Shown: positions 8,228 through 16,158, counted from the first letter of the stretch. The stretch is DNA of 64,000 nucleotides from Aquincola agrisoli (GCF_036621135.1 NZ_JAZIBG010000020.1:1-64000), one strand, 5' to 3'. Program-made: numbers and translations. Notes: generated by a model not told the origin, from the letters alone.

Positions 8228-8660
8228 CCAGCGCCTGCAGCAGCCTGAGTTGCTGTTCGAGCCAATGCGCGTGGTCTTCCTCCGTGTCCTTGAGCATCGG
8301 CAGCAGGACGTCGCGGGTGACGAAATCGGACTCGTGTTCGGTCAGCGCGATCACCTCGCGCAGGTGCGTGACCACCGACAGTTCCACCGCCAGGTCGTTG
8401 GCGAAGACGCTGCGCACGTCGGTGCCGACGTTCAGCGCGGCCGGCGTCATCCGCGGCGTGCCGTCGAGCATCAGGATGCGATGGATCAGCGCCGACGCGT
8501 GGGCCGTCTCGTCCTCCATCTCGTGGGCGATGCGCGCGGCGGTCTTCGTGAAGCCCCAGTGCTCCAGCATGCGGGAGTGGATGAAGTACTGGTCGCGTGC
8601 GGAGAGTTCATTGGCGAGCAGCGCGTTGAGCGCGTCGATGACGGCGGGGTGGCCTTGCAT
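8193..8660 (-). CDS. bfr: Bacterioferritin, predicted haem-free subunit
   Basis: A 155-residue four-helix ferritin-like protein. The diiron ligands are present: Glu18, Glu51, His54, Glu93, Glu127 and His130. Haem-ligating Met52 of classical Bfr is replaced by Thr (segment DETAHA), so this subunit should not bind the inter-subunit haem by itself. It oxidises Fe2+ and stores it as a ferric core in a 24-mer. The ATG at 8660 (MQGHPAV) is chosen because it matches the family N-terminus and has AGGA upstream; the longer reading frame adds an unlikely Pro-rich leader. Confidence 0.9.
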   Translation of the reverse strand: MQGHPAVIDALNALLANELSARDQYFIHSRMLEHWGFTKTAARIAHEMEDETAHASALIHRILMLDGTPRMTPAALNVGTDVRSVFANDLAVELSVVTHLREVIALTEHESDFVTRDVLLPMLKDTEEDHAHWLEQQLRLLQALGEHNYLQSQVG

Positions 8661-8806
8661 GGGCGGTCCTGGGAGGTTGGAAATGGGGTTCGCCATCATG
8701 GCTTGCCCGGTGGTGTCGGGTGGGGCAGGCCGGCAAGCTCTGCGATGCAGTCCGGGCGGGCATCCCATTTGCCCTTATGCATTCCCCTGATTTTCAAGGA
8801 GCCACC

Positions 8807-9040
8807 ATGGAAAAGAGGATTCATCTGCTCGAGACGCAGCGCATGTCGGGCGACGACGGCAAGTCTTACGTGATCCACGGCTACGAGCACCTGGCGCGCC
8901 TGGACGGCACGCCGGACTTCGAGGACCGCTGGGAACCGACGGGCCAGGTGGAGTACCGGCTCGACTCGGGCGAACGGATCGAGGTCGACCGCTCGGGTGC
9001 CATGCGCGTCGCCAACACGGGCGTCAAGCTGAGCAGCTGA
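8807..9040 (+). CDS. Small conserved-looking hypothetical protein (77 aa)
   Basis: A short acidic soluble protein with no signal peptide, membrane segment or family that I recognise. The sequence alternates short beta-type stretches (RIHLLETQR, KSYVIHGYEH, VEYRLDSGERIEV) ending in VANTGVKLSS, suggesting a small beta-rich fold. Coding support is good: a perfect AAGGAG sits 6 bases before the ATG, and codon use is GC-biased like its neighbours. It is transcribed divergently from bfr, with about 146 bp of shared upstream sequence. Confidence 0.7.
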   Translation: MEKRIHLLETQRMSGDDGKSYVIHGYEHLARLDGTPDFEDRWEPTGQVEYRLDSGERIEVDRSGAMRVANTGVKLSS

Positions 9041-9353
9041 CGGCCCGCCCCAGCATCAATGACTTGGGGTCATTTCTCTTCCGCGTGGCAGTGCGAAACG
9101 GCGCAGCCAACCTGTTGACTTTGGTGCGTCGACGGTCAGTCACGCGAAAGCGATTCTAGGGTCTTGCAATGGAGGCCCGCAGCAACATAAGGGCTCGGCC
9201 GCGCTATACAGGTGTGGGGGTACTCTTCATTGGTCCTCTCTCTTGACCAGCGTCGCGTCCGGGCTCTTTTGAGTCGCCTCGATGTCGCCACAGCGATGCG
9301 GCCTCCGAACTGCCAGGGTCGCCGGCGGCAACGGGCGGTAACGGGCGCGCGCA

Positions 9354-9372
9354 GCAGTCCGGTACGGACTGC
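9354..9372. repeat. Perfect inverted repeat, 8-bp arms
   Basis: GCAGTCCG and CGGACTGC face each other across a 3-base loop. No T-run follows on either strand, so it does not look like an intrinsic terminator. It lies inside the long gene-free stretch. Confidence 0.6.
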
Positions 9373-9575
9373 GGGGAGCCGTCCTGGTGGGCCGTAACTG
9401 CGAGCCCGGGGCGCCGGCGGAATGGCCGTTGCGAAACCGGCGGGGGGCCAAGCCGCGCCTCCCGAACCCGAGAGGGGGCGGGTTGCACGCCCGCGCAGCG
9501 GTCCTCGAAGAGGAGGCTGGGGGCTGCGGGAGGCGCCCCGAGGGCTGGACACGAAGTGCCTCTGCCCGCTGGAGC

Positions 9576-9599
9576 AATTGCCGCTGCGCAGCAGCAATT
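9576..9599. repeat. 24-base near-palindrome
   Basis: AATTGC/GCAATT arms enclose a core GCTGCGCAGC palindrome with a single C-A mismatch in between, giving 11 of 12 paired positions. It could be a dyad protein site or a hairpin in an unrecognised RNA. Confidence 0.55.
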
Positions 9600-9721
9600 T
9601 CGCGAAGGCAGGCACGCAAGGAGCGCGGCGACCCCCGCGCGCAGGCCGACGCCCTCGGGGGAGGGGGCCGTAGCCTTGCTGATAGGTGCGGGCACCGGTA
9701 AGCACCCGAGTGAGCAAGCGG

Positions 9722-10864
9722 TTAGCTAGCCATCGTCGTCATGCTTCGGGTCAGCAGTGCGACCAATTGCGCCTGCCGATGCGTGCCCGTTTTGGCCAGG
9801 ATGCGCTTGAGGTGAGTACGCGCTGTTCCGATGCCGATGCCCATATCCGTTGCGATATTCTCTGGTGACTGTCCCCGCCCCAGGGCGACCGCGACGGCGG
9901 CTTCCGTGCGTGTCAACCCGAACAAGTCGCGCAGCCGCGCCACATCAAGTGGCGCTTCAGGATCACGGAGGAAGACCAACACGGCGGGCCTCTCTTCGCC
10001 GAAGGCGCCCGAGGCCGGCCGCAGGGGGGCGACCTCCAACACCAACGGCATCCGCCGAGACCTGGGGACCAAGAGTGCCGAGCCAGGTTTGCCCACTCGG
10101 CCGTGTGCGGTCTCCCATGCAGCATGTACCAAGGTGGACAGCTTGTCTGTCAGCATGGGGTGATGAAGTGAAAGGTGCCCACGGACAACGACCAATTCCG
10201 GGCACGCACGCATCAGCGTCTCAGCCATTGCGCTTACATGGAGGATGCGACAAGCGCCATCCAAGATCAGGGCGCCCGTATCGAACCTGTCCAGCGCCTG
10301 CATGGCTACCGAATGCTGTTGAGCGAGGGTGGCACAGTGTTGCCCGAGCCGAAGCGCACGTTGCAGGTGCGGCAAGACCACCGCCGCCTGCCGGCGCTCC
10401 TGGTCGGTATAGGCCCCGGCGTCACGCGGGCGGTGGATTCCCAACACCCCCACTGCGCCCTGTGCGGTGAGGAATACCGCACCAACCAGATGGTGGATGC
10501 CCAGATACGGCAGCCACTCCCGGTAGAAGCCGCTGCGCACTTGCTCCTCCGGCGTCACCAGGTCCTCGTCCGTAATGATGCGCGACATGCCATAGGCCAG
10601 CGACCGCTCCACCCACAGGTCACGGCGGTGCCATTCGTCGGCCCAGGCCTGGTCGCGCTCGGGCACCACCAAATTGCTGGTGCATTCCAGCAAGCTCACT
10701 TGGCCGCTGTCCCCGTGCAGCTTGACCACGGTGCTGGTTGAACCCAGAGCTTGCGCAATCCGCGAGGCGGTGCCAGGCCACAAGGCAGCGTCCAGCGCCG
10801 CGTCGTAGAGATGCGAGATGAGGGCCGACAGGCCGGCTGCTTCTTGGGCGGGCAAGGACTGCAT
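9722..10864 (-). CDS. LuxR-type helix-turn-helix transcriptional regulator
   Basis: A 380-residue protein with a C-terminal LuxR/FixJ-type HTH at about 318-378 (LTRTEAAVAVALGRG, then IGTARTHLKRILAKTG). The N-terminal 300 residues look like a GAF/PAS-type sensor with no recognisable receiver domain, as in many orphan LuxR regulators of Burkholderiales. The ligand is unknown. It diverges from the exported protein beginning at 10954 across an A/T-rich 89-bp spacer, so it may control that gene; this is inference. The long gene-free stretch lies directly downstream. Confidence 0.8.
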   Translation of the reverse strand: MQSLPAQEAAGLSALISHLYDAALDAALWPGTASRIAQALGSTSTVVKLHGDSGQVSLLECTSNLVVPERDQAWADEWHRRDLWVERSLAYGMSRIITDEDLVTPEEQVRSGFYREWLPYLGIHHLVGAVFLTAQGAVGVLGIHRPRDAGAYTDQERRQAAVVLPHLQRALRLGQHCATLAQQHSVAMQALDRFDTGALILDGACRILHVSAMAETLMRACPELVVVRGHLSLHHPMLTDKLSTLVHAAWETAHGRVGKPGSALLVPRSRRMPLVLEVAPLRPASGAFGEERPAVLVFLRDPEAPLDVARLRDLFGLTRTEAAVAVALGRGQSPENIATDMGIGIGTARTHLKRILAKTGTHRQAQLVALLTRSMTTMAS

Positions 10865-10953
10865 GACCGATTTCTACCCTATTTGGGAGACGATTTCCGA
10901 TTGGTAGTGTGATAGCTTAATTAGCCAAGGTCTTTCCGATTGAGCATGCAACG

Positions 10954-11445
10954 ATGAGAGTCTCTCATTCAGACCAAATTACTTCCATCTGGCTCATGCG
11001 CCTCGCAGCGGCGATATTCGGAGGTGTGATTTTCTCGGTCGCGTTTGCGGCCGACTTGGAACTTCCGCCTGACGTATACGGCAACTATTCGCCTGGCGGC
11101 GACTGCGCGAAGCAGCCGCGCATCATCGTGAACAAGGCCGGAGTTCATCTTGACACGGCGGTGGGCAAGCGCGGCCCGCTGCCGGTCATGGTCAGCTACA
11201 CCTTCGTGGGTGGTGCACGCTACAGCGGCATCCAGATTTGGGCGTTGGTCAAGCATGGCGGCAGGAACCGATGGGGCGACGACAACACCCCTGTCATTCT
11301 GACGTTCAACGCGGACGAAAAGCGCGGCGCGTTGACGGCTGAACTGGAGAACCCGGGGAAAGAGCGTCCGGTAACGCTCGACGGTCCCCTCGCGAGCGTC
11401 GCTCAGGCAGGCCGCTTCCGTCTATGCAGTACGCAGGCCAAGTAA
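10954..11445 (+). CDS. Exported hypothetical protein
   Basis: A 163-residue protein with an N-terminal signal sequence: a hydrophobic run IFGGVIFSVAFA followed by a likely cleavage site before ADLELPP. The mature part is about 130 residues with two Cys (GDCAKQ and RLCSTQ) that may form a disulphide. I do not recognise the family. An alternative ATG 42 bases downstream (MRLAAAIFGG) would give a more typical signal peptide. Base composition is lower in GC than the flanking core genes. Its upstream region is shared with the LuxR-type regulator. Confidence 0.6.
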   Translation: MRVSHSDQITSIWLMRLAAAIFGGVIFSVAFAADLELPPDVYGNYSPGGDCAKQPRIIVNKAGVHLDTAVGKRGPLPVMVSYTFVGGARYSGIQIWALVKHGGRNRWGDDNTPVILTFNADEKRGALTAELENPGKERPVTLDGPLASVAQAGRFRLCSTQAK

Positions 11446-11635
11446 CGAACGATGTCAGTGGACGACTTGGCCATGGCGCTCTCCTGCACAGCGGCGAGTC
11501 CATGCACTGATCTCCGGCTTGCGTTCCCGTCAAGTACGGGCGGCGCTCGCTGCGGCGGAATCGGTCTTTCGCCGCGGTAGGCGCAAGGCGCCTCGCTGCC
11601 CCCTCTCATCGTTAGATTGAATCTGGAGTGAGAAG

Positions 11636-12421
11636 ATGAAAAATGCCGTTCGCACATCGACCCTACGCGCTTGCACCTGTCGCAACTGGTTTTTGACAGC
11701 TATCGCCGTGGCTGGTGCCAGTATTTTTCCAGCCACGGCCCAAGCGTTCGATGTCGTTGGCGTGCGCCCTGGCATGACAGAAGCTGAGGCGATGTCGGCA
11801 CTCACCGCACACCGGCTCGGCATGCGAGTGCAAAAGCGCAGCATGAACTACAACTTCAGAGACGGCGTACAACAACTTAACACGGAGTCATTTCTACACG
11901 AGGTTTTGGTTACCTATGACGACGCACAGGGCCGCGAGGATTTCAGGTTGTATTTCTCTCCCCTGCCAAGCGCGTCGCGAATAGTGAGTGTTTCTAGAAA
12001 CGTGAGCTTGAAAGCGCCGCCAACTCAGGCTCAACTTGGTGCGCAATTGATCCAAAAGTACGGTGCGCCCACAGTGACCGGAAAGAGTTACGCTGACCTC
12101 AATTTGACCTGGGGAGAATCAGGCAAACCCATGTGCTGGCGCTCAAATCCCAAAGCGACGGTCATTGGCGACGGTCAAGGAGATATTACGGACTACTTGA
12201 GAAAAGAGCAGGCCAAAGGGAAGGTGCCGAATGACTTTTCGCAATGTGGACTGGCCGTGGCCGCAAATCTGGTCGGGGAGCCTGTTCGACAGCTCGTCGT
12301 GCGCATCACCGACTACGGTGCATGGGCGACAAGCCAGCAAAAAGCAAAGGAATGGGTGGAGCAGCAGCGACAAGAAGCCGTCAAGGCTCGCCTTTCCAAG
12401 GGTGACGGGCCAAAGTTGTAA
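11636..12421 (+). CDS. Exported hypothetical protein, paralogue of its downstream neighbour
   Basis: A 261-residue protein with a signal peptide ending near ATAQAFD. The mature N-terminus FDVVGVRPGMTEAEAMSAL resembles the DIVGVKIGMTEAEV segment of the next gene and, loosely, the BamE/SmpA-type VxxGMT motif. Shared downstream landmarks are a KYGAP/KYGPG segment, a single Cys after GKP (GKPMCW versus GKPECA), a late CGLAV/CGVVL segment, a charged C-terminal helix, and the ending PKL. Function unknown. A GGAGTGAGAAG ribosome site precedes the ATG. GC content is lower than the window average, consistent with acquisition. Confidence 0.7.
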   Translation: MKNAVRTSTLRACTCRNWFLTAIAVAGASIFPATAQAFDVVGVRPGMTEAEAMSALTAHRLGMRVQKRSMNYNFRDGVQQLNTESFLHEVLVTYDDAQGREDFRLYFSPLPSASRIVSVSRNVSLKAPPTQAQLGAQLIQKYGAPTVTGKSYADLNLTWGESGKPMCWRSNPKATVIGDGQGDITDYLRKEQAKGKVPNDFSQCGLAVAANLVGEPVRQLVVRITDYGAWATSQQKAKEWVEQQRQEAVKARLSKGDGPKL

Positions 12422-12467
12422 GAACGGCGCCGGTGCACATGCCCGCCTTTGTCGCGATGGAGAGACC

Positions 12468-13280
12468 ATGAAAGCACTCGGAGTATTGGTGTTCACCGCA
12501 CTGATGGGAAGCGTAGCTGCCGCAAGCGCACAGACGATTTCAGCTGAAAAGTGGGACATTGTGGGCGTCAAAATCGGCATGACCGAAGCCGAAGTGGCCG
12601 CTGCCGTCAAGGCGTTCGATGCGAGTGCCAAGCAGGTGAGCAGGCGCATGGCGCACTTTCCGTACTCCGATGGCGTGAACGGTTTTCAAACGCCCGCGTT
12701 TCTCGACGAAGTGGAGTATCGCGCCGGCGATTCCAGGCTCCGGGTGTGGTTTGCGGCACCGCCAGCGGAGCCTCGGTCCTACGCCGTTCATCGCTACTCG
12801 ACGGGCAACAAGACGCCGCCAACGCGCGAACAGTTTTCGGCGGCACTCACCTCCAAATACGGGCCTGGCCAAAGTCACTATCTGGCGAATACAGGCAGCA
12901 ACGTCATGCAGTGGAGTGAACAAGGCAAGCCCGAGTGCGCGGTCAGCACCAATGCACGGGTTGTCGTGGATAGCAGCCCTGATACCTTGTTGCCACCGAG
13001 AGCGGTAGAGGTACTCGAGGGCCTGGGTCGCGCCCAGCATCCGAACCTCCGCAAAACGATGGGGGCCTCTGTCGATGTGGCTCGCTGCGGGGTTGTGCTG
13101 CGCTATGTGTGGGGCGGCCCGGCAAACGACCCGACGTTCCCAATTCCGGAGTTCTACGTTTGGTTGGTCGACCAGGGGGGCATGGTGGTGAAGAACCGCC
13201 AGTCCATGCAGTGGGTCAAGCAGCTTGAAGCTGACGTTGCTCGCAAGCGGCAAGGGCAAGGTGCCACGCCTAAGTTGTGA
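12468..13280 (+). CDS. Exported hypothetical protein, paralogue of its upstream neighbour
   Basis: A 270-residue protein with a signal peptide (LMGSVAAASAQ). It contains the DIVGVKIGMTEAEVAAAVKAF motif shared with the preceding gene, TPPTREQFSAALTSKYG matching the neighbour's TQAQLGAQLIQKYG, and a final QWVKQLEADVARKR helix ending PKL. The two genes are 46 bp apart and probably one operon from a tandem duplication that has since diverged. No enzymatic motif seen. GGAGAG lies just before the ATG. Function unknown. Confidence 0.7.
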   Translation: MKALGVLVFTALMGSVAAASAQTISAEKWDIVGVKIGMTEAEVAAAVKAFDASAKQVSRRMAHFPYSDGVNGFQTPAFLDEVEYRAGDSRLRVWFAAPPAEPRSYAVHRYSTGNKTPPTREQFSAALTSKYGPGQSHYLANTGSNVMQWSEQGKPECAVSTNARVVVDSSPDTLLPPRAVEVLEGLGRAQHPNLRKTMGASVDVARCGVVLRYVWGGPANDPTFPIPEFYVWLVDQGGMVVKNRQSMQWVKQLEADVARKRQGQGATPKL

Positions 13281-13648
13281 GCGAGTCGACAGGCAGGTAG
13301 CAACGCGGCTTCGAACCCTCCATCAGTTCGCCTGGCTGCGAGCGTTCGAACTTGGCAAGCTGATGGGGGCGGGCATGGCGTCCCGGCGCCAGTGGCCGAC
13401 CGGTGATCGCGCGCGACCCGCCCGGCGGCGCCGCACGCGCTGGTCCTGGCGACCCTTGGGTGCGAGTGCTGACAGAGCAAGGCGTCATGGCCGCCAGCGA
13501 ACGGGACATCGGCAAGCTGAACGAGGGCGGATGGATGCCTCCCCTGACCTGGCGACATCACCTGCTGGCCGCAGGCGCCTTGTGCGAGTTGCCCCGGCCC
13601 GTGGGCGAGGTCGTGGAGCCGACCAAGTAGGCCACATGGCACTCGACG
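13281..13648. other. Intergenic stretch of 368 bp
   Basis: There is no convincing gene. A 75-codon plus-strand frame at 13403-13630 has poor composition at its start and a weak AAGG upstream of an internal ATG at 13487. It could be a remnant or a very small gene, but I would not call it. The stretch ends in the terminator at 13649. Confidence 0.4.
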
Positions 13649-13674
13649 AAACGGCCCCACGCGCGGGGCCGTTT
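13649..13674. terminator. Intrinsic terminator (bidirectional candidate)
   Basis: Arms AAACGGCCCC and GGGGCCGTTT, 10 bp and perfect, flank a 6-base loop and are followed by a T-rich tail (TTTCTTCGTTT). It could end rightward transcription of the paralogue pair, or leftward transcription of the tRNA-Ser gene 8 bp away. Confidence 0.75.
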
Positions 13675-13681
13675 CTTCGTT

Positions 13682-13771
13682 TGGCGGAAACGGTGAGATT
13701 CGAACTCACGGAGGGGATCAACCCTCGGTGCTTTTCAAGAGCACTGCCTTAAACCGCTCGGCCACGTTTCC
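13682..13771 (-). tRNA. tRNA-Ser (anticodon UGA)
   Basis: The reverse strand reads GGAAACG at the 5' end and CGTTTCC-G-CCA at the 3' end, giving a perfect 7-bp acceptor stem with encoded CCA. The anticodon arm is GTGCT-CTTGAAA-AGCAC with anticodon TGA. A long class II variable arm follows, then a T-loop containing TTCGAAT. About 90 nt with CCA, typical of tRNA-Ser. Its 3' end faces the island-like segment. Confidence 0.93.
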
Positions 13772-13821
13772 CTCTTCGGGACGGAATTTTATGGGTTGCA
13801 GGACTGATTCCCGCAACTTAC

Positions 13822-13916
13822 GGAAGCGGCTGAAAAAACTCCTTGTAAATCAACGCGCTTTGGAGTGGTGCAACGGCTTTCAAGACCGGTGCAATCGACC
13901 ACTCTGCCAAGCTTCC
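13822..13916 (-). pseudogene. Broken tRNA-Ser-like sequence
   Basis: On the minus strand, starting at 13916, the sequence GGAAGCTTGGCAGAGTGGTC matches a tRNA-Ser acceptor and D-arm start. It is followed by a UGA anticodon loop CTTGAAA with a mostly paired stem. After that the expected variable arm and TTCGAAT T-loop are missing and replaced by A/T-rich sequence, although a GCTTCCG near 13822-13828 could still pair with the 5' GGAAGC. I read it as a decayed or interrupted second tRNA-Ser copy lying upstream of the intact one. Confidence 0.6.
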
Positions 13917-13956
13917 GGGGATCGCAGCCCCGGATTCTCGCTCAGCTGGCGCGGCT

Positions 13957-14778
13957 TCAGCCGGGCACGGCCGCCTGCGTGCAGGCCACGCGGTGCAGCT
14001 CGCGGCGCCCGCCGTCCACGCGCATCGCGGTCAGCGTGCCGCCCCACACGCAGCCGGTGTCCAGGCAGAGCAGGTCGGCGCGTTCCACGAAGCCCAGCGT
14101 CGACCAGTGGCCGAACGCGATGGGCACGCCGGCGGTCGCCCGGCCGGGCACGTCGAACCACGGCACATGGCCGGGCGGCGCGGCGTCCGCGCCGTCCTTC
14201 GTCTTCAGGTCGAGCGCGCCGTCTGCGGTGCAGAAGCGCACCCGGGTCAGCACGTTGACGATGAAGCGCAGCCGGTCGGCGCCCGCGAGGTCGTCGTGCC
14301 AGCGGCGCGGCTCGTTGCCGTACATCGTCCGCAGGAAGCCCGCCGGGTCGCTGCCCTGCAGCATCTGCTCGACCTCGCCGGCCAGCGCCAGGGCCTGGGC
14401 CGCGTCCCAGGTGGGGGCGACGCCGGCATGCACGCACAGCCAGCCGGCCTGCATCAGCGCGAGCGGCCGCTGGCGCATCCAGTCGATCCACCGGTCGCGC
14501 TGCGGGTCGTCGAGGATGTCGCCCAGCGTGTCGCCTGCATGCTGCGGCCGGATGCCGTAGGCCACGGCGAGCAGGTGCAGGTCGTGGTTGCCCAGCAGGG
14601 CTTCGGCCGAGCTGCCGAGCGCCTGCAACCGCTTCACCGTGGCCAGCGACGACGGGCCACGGTTGACGATGTCACCCAGTACCGTGAGGTGGTCGCGGGA
14701 AGGGGAGAACGCGATCTCGGCGAGCAGCCGCTCGAGCGCATCGCAGCAGCCTTGCAGGTCGCCGATGAGGTAGTGCAT
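13957..14778 (-). CDS. apaH: Bis(5'-nucleosyl)-tetraphosphatase, symmetrical
   Basis: A 273-residue calcineurin-type phosphoesterase with GDLQGC at residue 6, GDIVNRGP near 36, GNHDLHLL near 64, and later HAGVAP and GHWSTLG. ApaH cleaves Ap4A into two ADP and also removes Np4-type caps from RNA. With nudC earlier in the window there are two RNA-cap hydrolases here, but they are not in one operon. The start is the ATG giving MHYLIGDLQG, which matches the family; upstream extensions are not supported. Confidence 0.93.
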   Translation of the reverse strand: MHYLIGDLQGCCDALERLLAEIAFSPSRDHLTVLGDIVNRGPSSLATVKRLQALGSSAEALLGNHDLHLLAVAYGIRPQHAGDTLGDILDDPQRDRWIDWMRQRPLALMQAGWLCVHAGVAPTWDAAQALALAGEVEQMLQGSDPAGFLRTMYGNEPRRWHDDLAGADRLRFIVNVLTRVRFCTADGALDLKTKDGADAAPPGHVPWFDVPGRATAGVPIAFGHWSTLGFVERADLLCLDTGCVWGGTLTAMRVDGGRRELHRVACTQAAVPG

Positions 14779-14850
14779 GGACCGGATTCTGCTACGCTGG
14801 CCGACCCTCACCACCGACGTGCCGCTGCTGCATGGCAACGCACGCCCTGA

Positions 14851-16158
14851 ATGGACACAGCGTTACTCGTCTTCCTGATCCTGTTGAACGGCCTCTTCGC
14901 CATGTCGGAGATGGCCCTTGCATCGAGCCGCAAGGCGCGCCTGCAGGTGATGGTGGAAGGCGGTGAACCCGGTGCGCAGGTCGCGATGGACCTGCACGAC
15001 AACCCGACGCGGTTCCTCTCGACGGTGCAGATCGGCATCACGTCGATCGGCGTGCTCAACGGCATCGTCGGCGAGGCGGCCTTCGCCGGGCCGCTGTCCG
15101 AGTGGATGCTCTCGCACTTCGACATGCCCGAGCGCGTCGCTTCGATCACCAGCACCGGCCTGGTGGTGGTGGTGATCACCTTCAGCACCATCATCTTCGG
15201 CGAACTGGTGCCCAAGCGCCTGGGCCAGATGTTCCCCGAGATGATCGCGCGGCTGGTGGCGCGGCCGATGCTGTGGCTGTCGATCGCGACCCGGCCTTTC
15301 GTTGCGCTGCTGTCGATCTGCACCGAAGGCATGCTGCGCCTGCTGGGCATCAAGGCCGGGCCCAGCCGCAGCGTGACCGAGGAGGAGATCGCCGCCAGCC
15401 TCGAGGAGGGCCTGGACGCCGGCATCATCGAGCACCAGGAGCACCAGATGGTGCGCAACGTGTTCCGCCTCGACGACCGCGAGGTGGGCTCGATGATGAT
15501 CCCGCGCAACGAGATCGCCTGGCTCGACGTGTCTGCCCCGCTGGCCGATACGCTCGCGCTGATGGCCGAGCACGGCCACACCCGCTACCCGGTGTGCCGC
15601 GGCGGCATGCAGGACGTGATCGGCGTGGTGTCCGCGCAGAGCCTGCTGCCCGCGCTGGCGCGCGGCGAGGCGCCGTCGCTCACCGAGCACCTGAGCCCGC
15701 CGGTCTTCGTGCCCGAGACGCTGTCGGGCATGGAGCTGCTGGAGCACTTCCGCGCGTCCAGCGCGGAGCTGGTCTTCGTGGTCGACGAATACGGCGAGGT
15801 GCAGGGCGTGATCACCGTGCGCGACGTGCTGGAGGCGATCACCGGCGAGTTCGGCATGCCCACCGACGACGACGCCTGGGCCGTGCCGCGCGAGGACGGC
15901 AGCTGGCTGTTCGACGGGCTGATCCCGATGCCCGAGCTGAAGGACCGCCTGCACCTGAAGGAACTGCCCGAGGAAGACCGCGGGCGCTACAACACCCTGG
16001 CCGGCATGATCATGCTGCTGCTGGGCCGGCTGCCGCGCACCTCCGACAAGGTGGAGTGGGGCGGCTGGCAGTTCGAGGTGGTCGACCTCGACGGCAAGCG
16101 CGTGGACAAGGTGCTGGTCAGCCGCCTGGCCTCTCCCATCGAAGTGAGCGAAGAATGA
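14851..16158 (+). CDS. CNNM/CorC-type transporter with CBS domains (hemolysin-C family)
   Basis: A 435-residue inner-membrane protein. An N-terminal DUF21/CNNM domain with several membrane segments (about 1-150, including FSTIIFGELVPKRLG) is followed by two CBS domains (about 205-335) and a C-terminal CorC_HlyC domain (about 350-430). Relatives (YfjD, MpfA, CNNM) are linked to Mg2+ or Co2+ efflux. Older annotations call them haemolysins, which is not well supported. Its TGA overlaps the sapC ATG (ATGA). Confidence 0.88.
   Translation: MDTALLVFLILLNGLFAMSEMALASSRKARLQVMVEGGEPGAQVAMDLHDNPTRFLSTVQIGITSIGVLNGIVGEAAFAGPLSEWMLSHFDMPERVASITSTGLVVVVITFSTIIFGELVPKRLGQMFPEMIARLVARPMLWLSIATRPFVALLSICTEGMLRLLGIKAGPSRSVTEEEIAASLEEGLDAGIIEHQEHQMVRNVFRLDDREVGSMMIPRNEIAWLDVSAPLADTLALMAEHGHTRYPVCRGGMQDVIGVVSAQSLLPALARGEAPSLTEHLSPPVFVPETLSGMELLEHFRASSAELVFVVDEYGEVQGVITVRDVLEAITGEFGMPTDDDAWAVPREDGSWLFDGLIPMPELKDRLHLKELPEEDRGRYNTLAGMIMLLLGRLPRTSDKVEWGGWQFEVVDLDGKRVDKVLVSRLASPIEVSEE

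Larger units (their letters stand above)
9041..9721. other. Gene-free stretch of 681 bp with several hairpins
   Basis: No reading frame here has a credible start, ribosome site and codon bias together. The overlapping frames on both strands are rich in Arg, Pro, Cys and Ala, as expected for non-coding GC-rich DNA. Visible structure includes a small cgc-gaaa-gcg hairpin near 9143, a TGGTC/GACCA hairpin near 9231-9249, a perfect 8-bp stem at 9354-9372, a GCGGG/CCCGC stem near 9490, and a near-perfect 24-base palindrome at 9576-9599. It does not match RNase P, tmRNA, 6S RNA or SRP RNA signatures that I can recognise. It may hold a structured RNA or eroded mobile DNA. Confidence 0.5.

Noticed and set aside
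8661..8768. N-terminal extension of bacterioferritin
   Set aside because: The extra Pro/Arg-rich residues are not seen in the family, and AGGA lies before the ATG at 8660.
9136..9717. Overlapping open frames of 130-190 codons in the gene-free stretch, both strands
   Set aside because: Composition is dominated by Arg, Pro, Ala and Cys; no ribosome sites, no motifs, and several frames are open at once, as expected for GC-rich non-coding DNA.
9041..9721. The gene-free stretch as RNase P RNA, tmRNA or an IscB-associated RNA
   Set aside because: The conserved cores of RNase P and tmRNA are absent and there is no iscB or tnpB gene beside it.
13403..13630. 75-codon plus-strand frame before the tRNA-Ser terminator
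   Set aside because: No clear ribosome site, atypical start and no recognisable family; kept only as a possible remnant.
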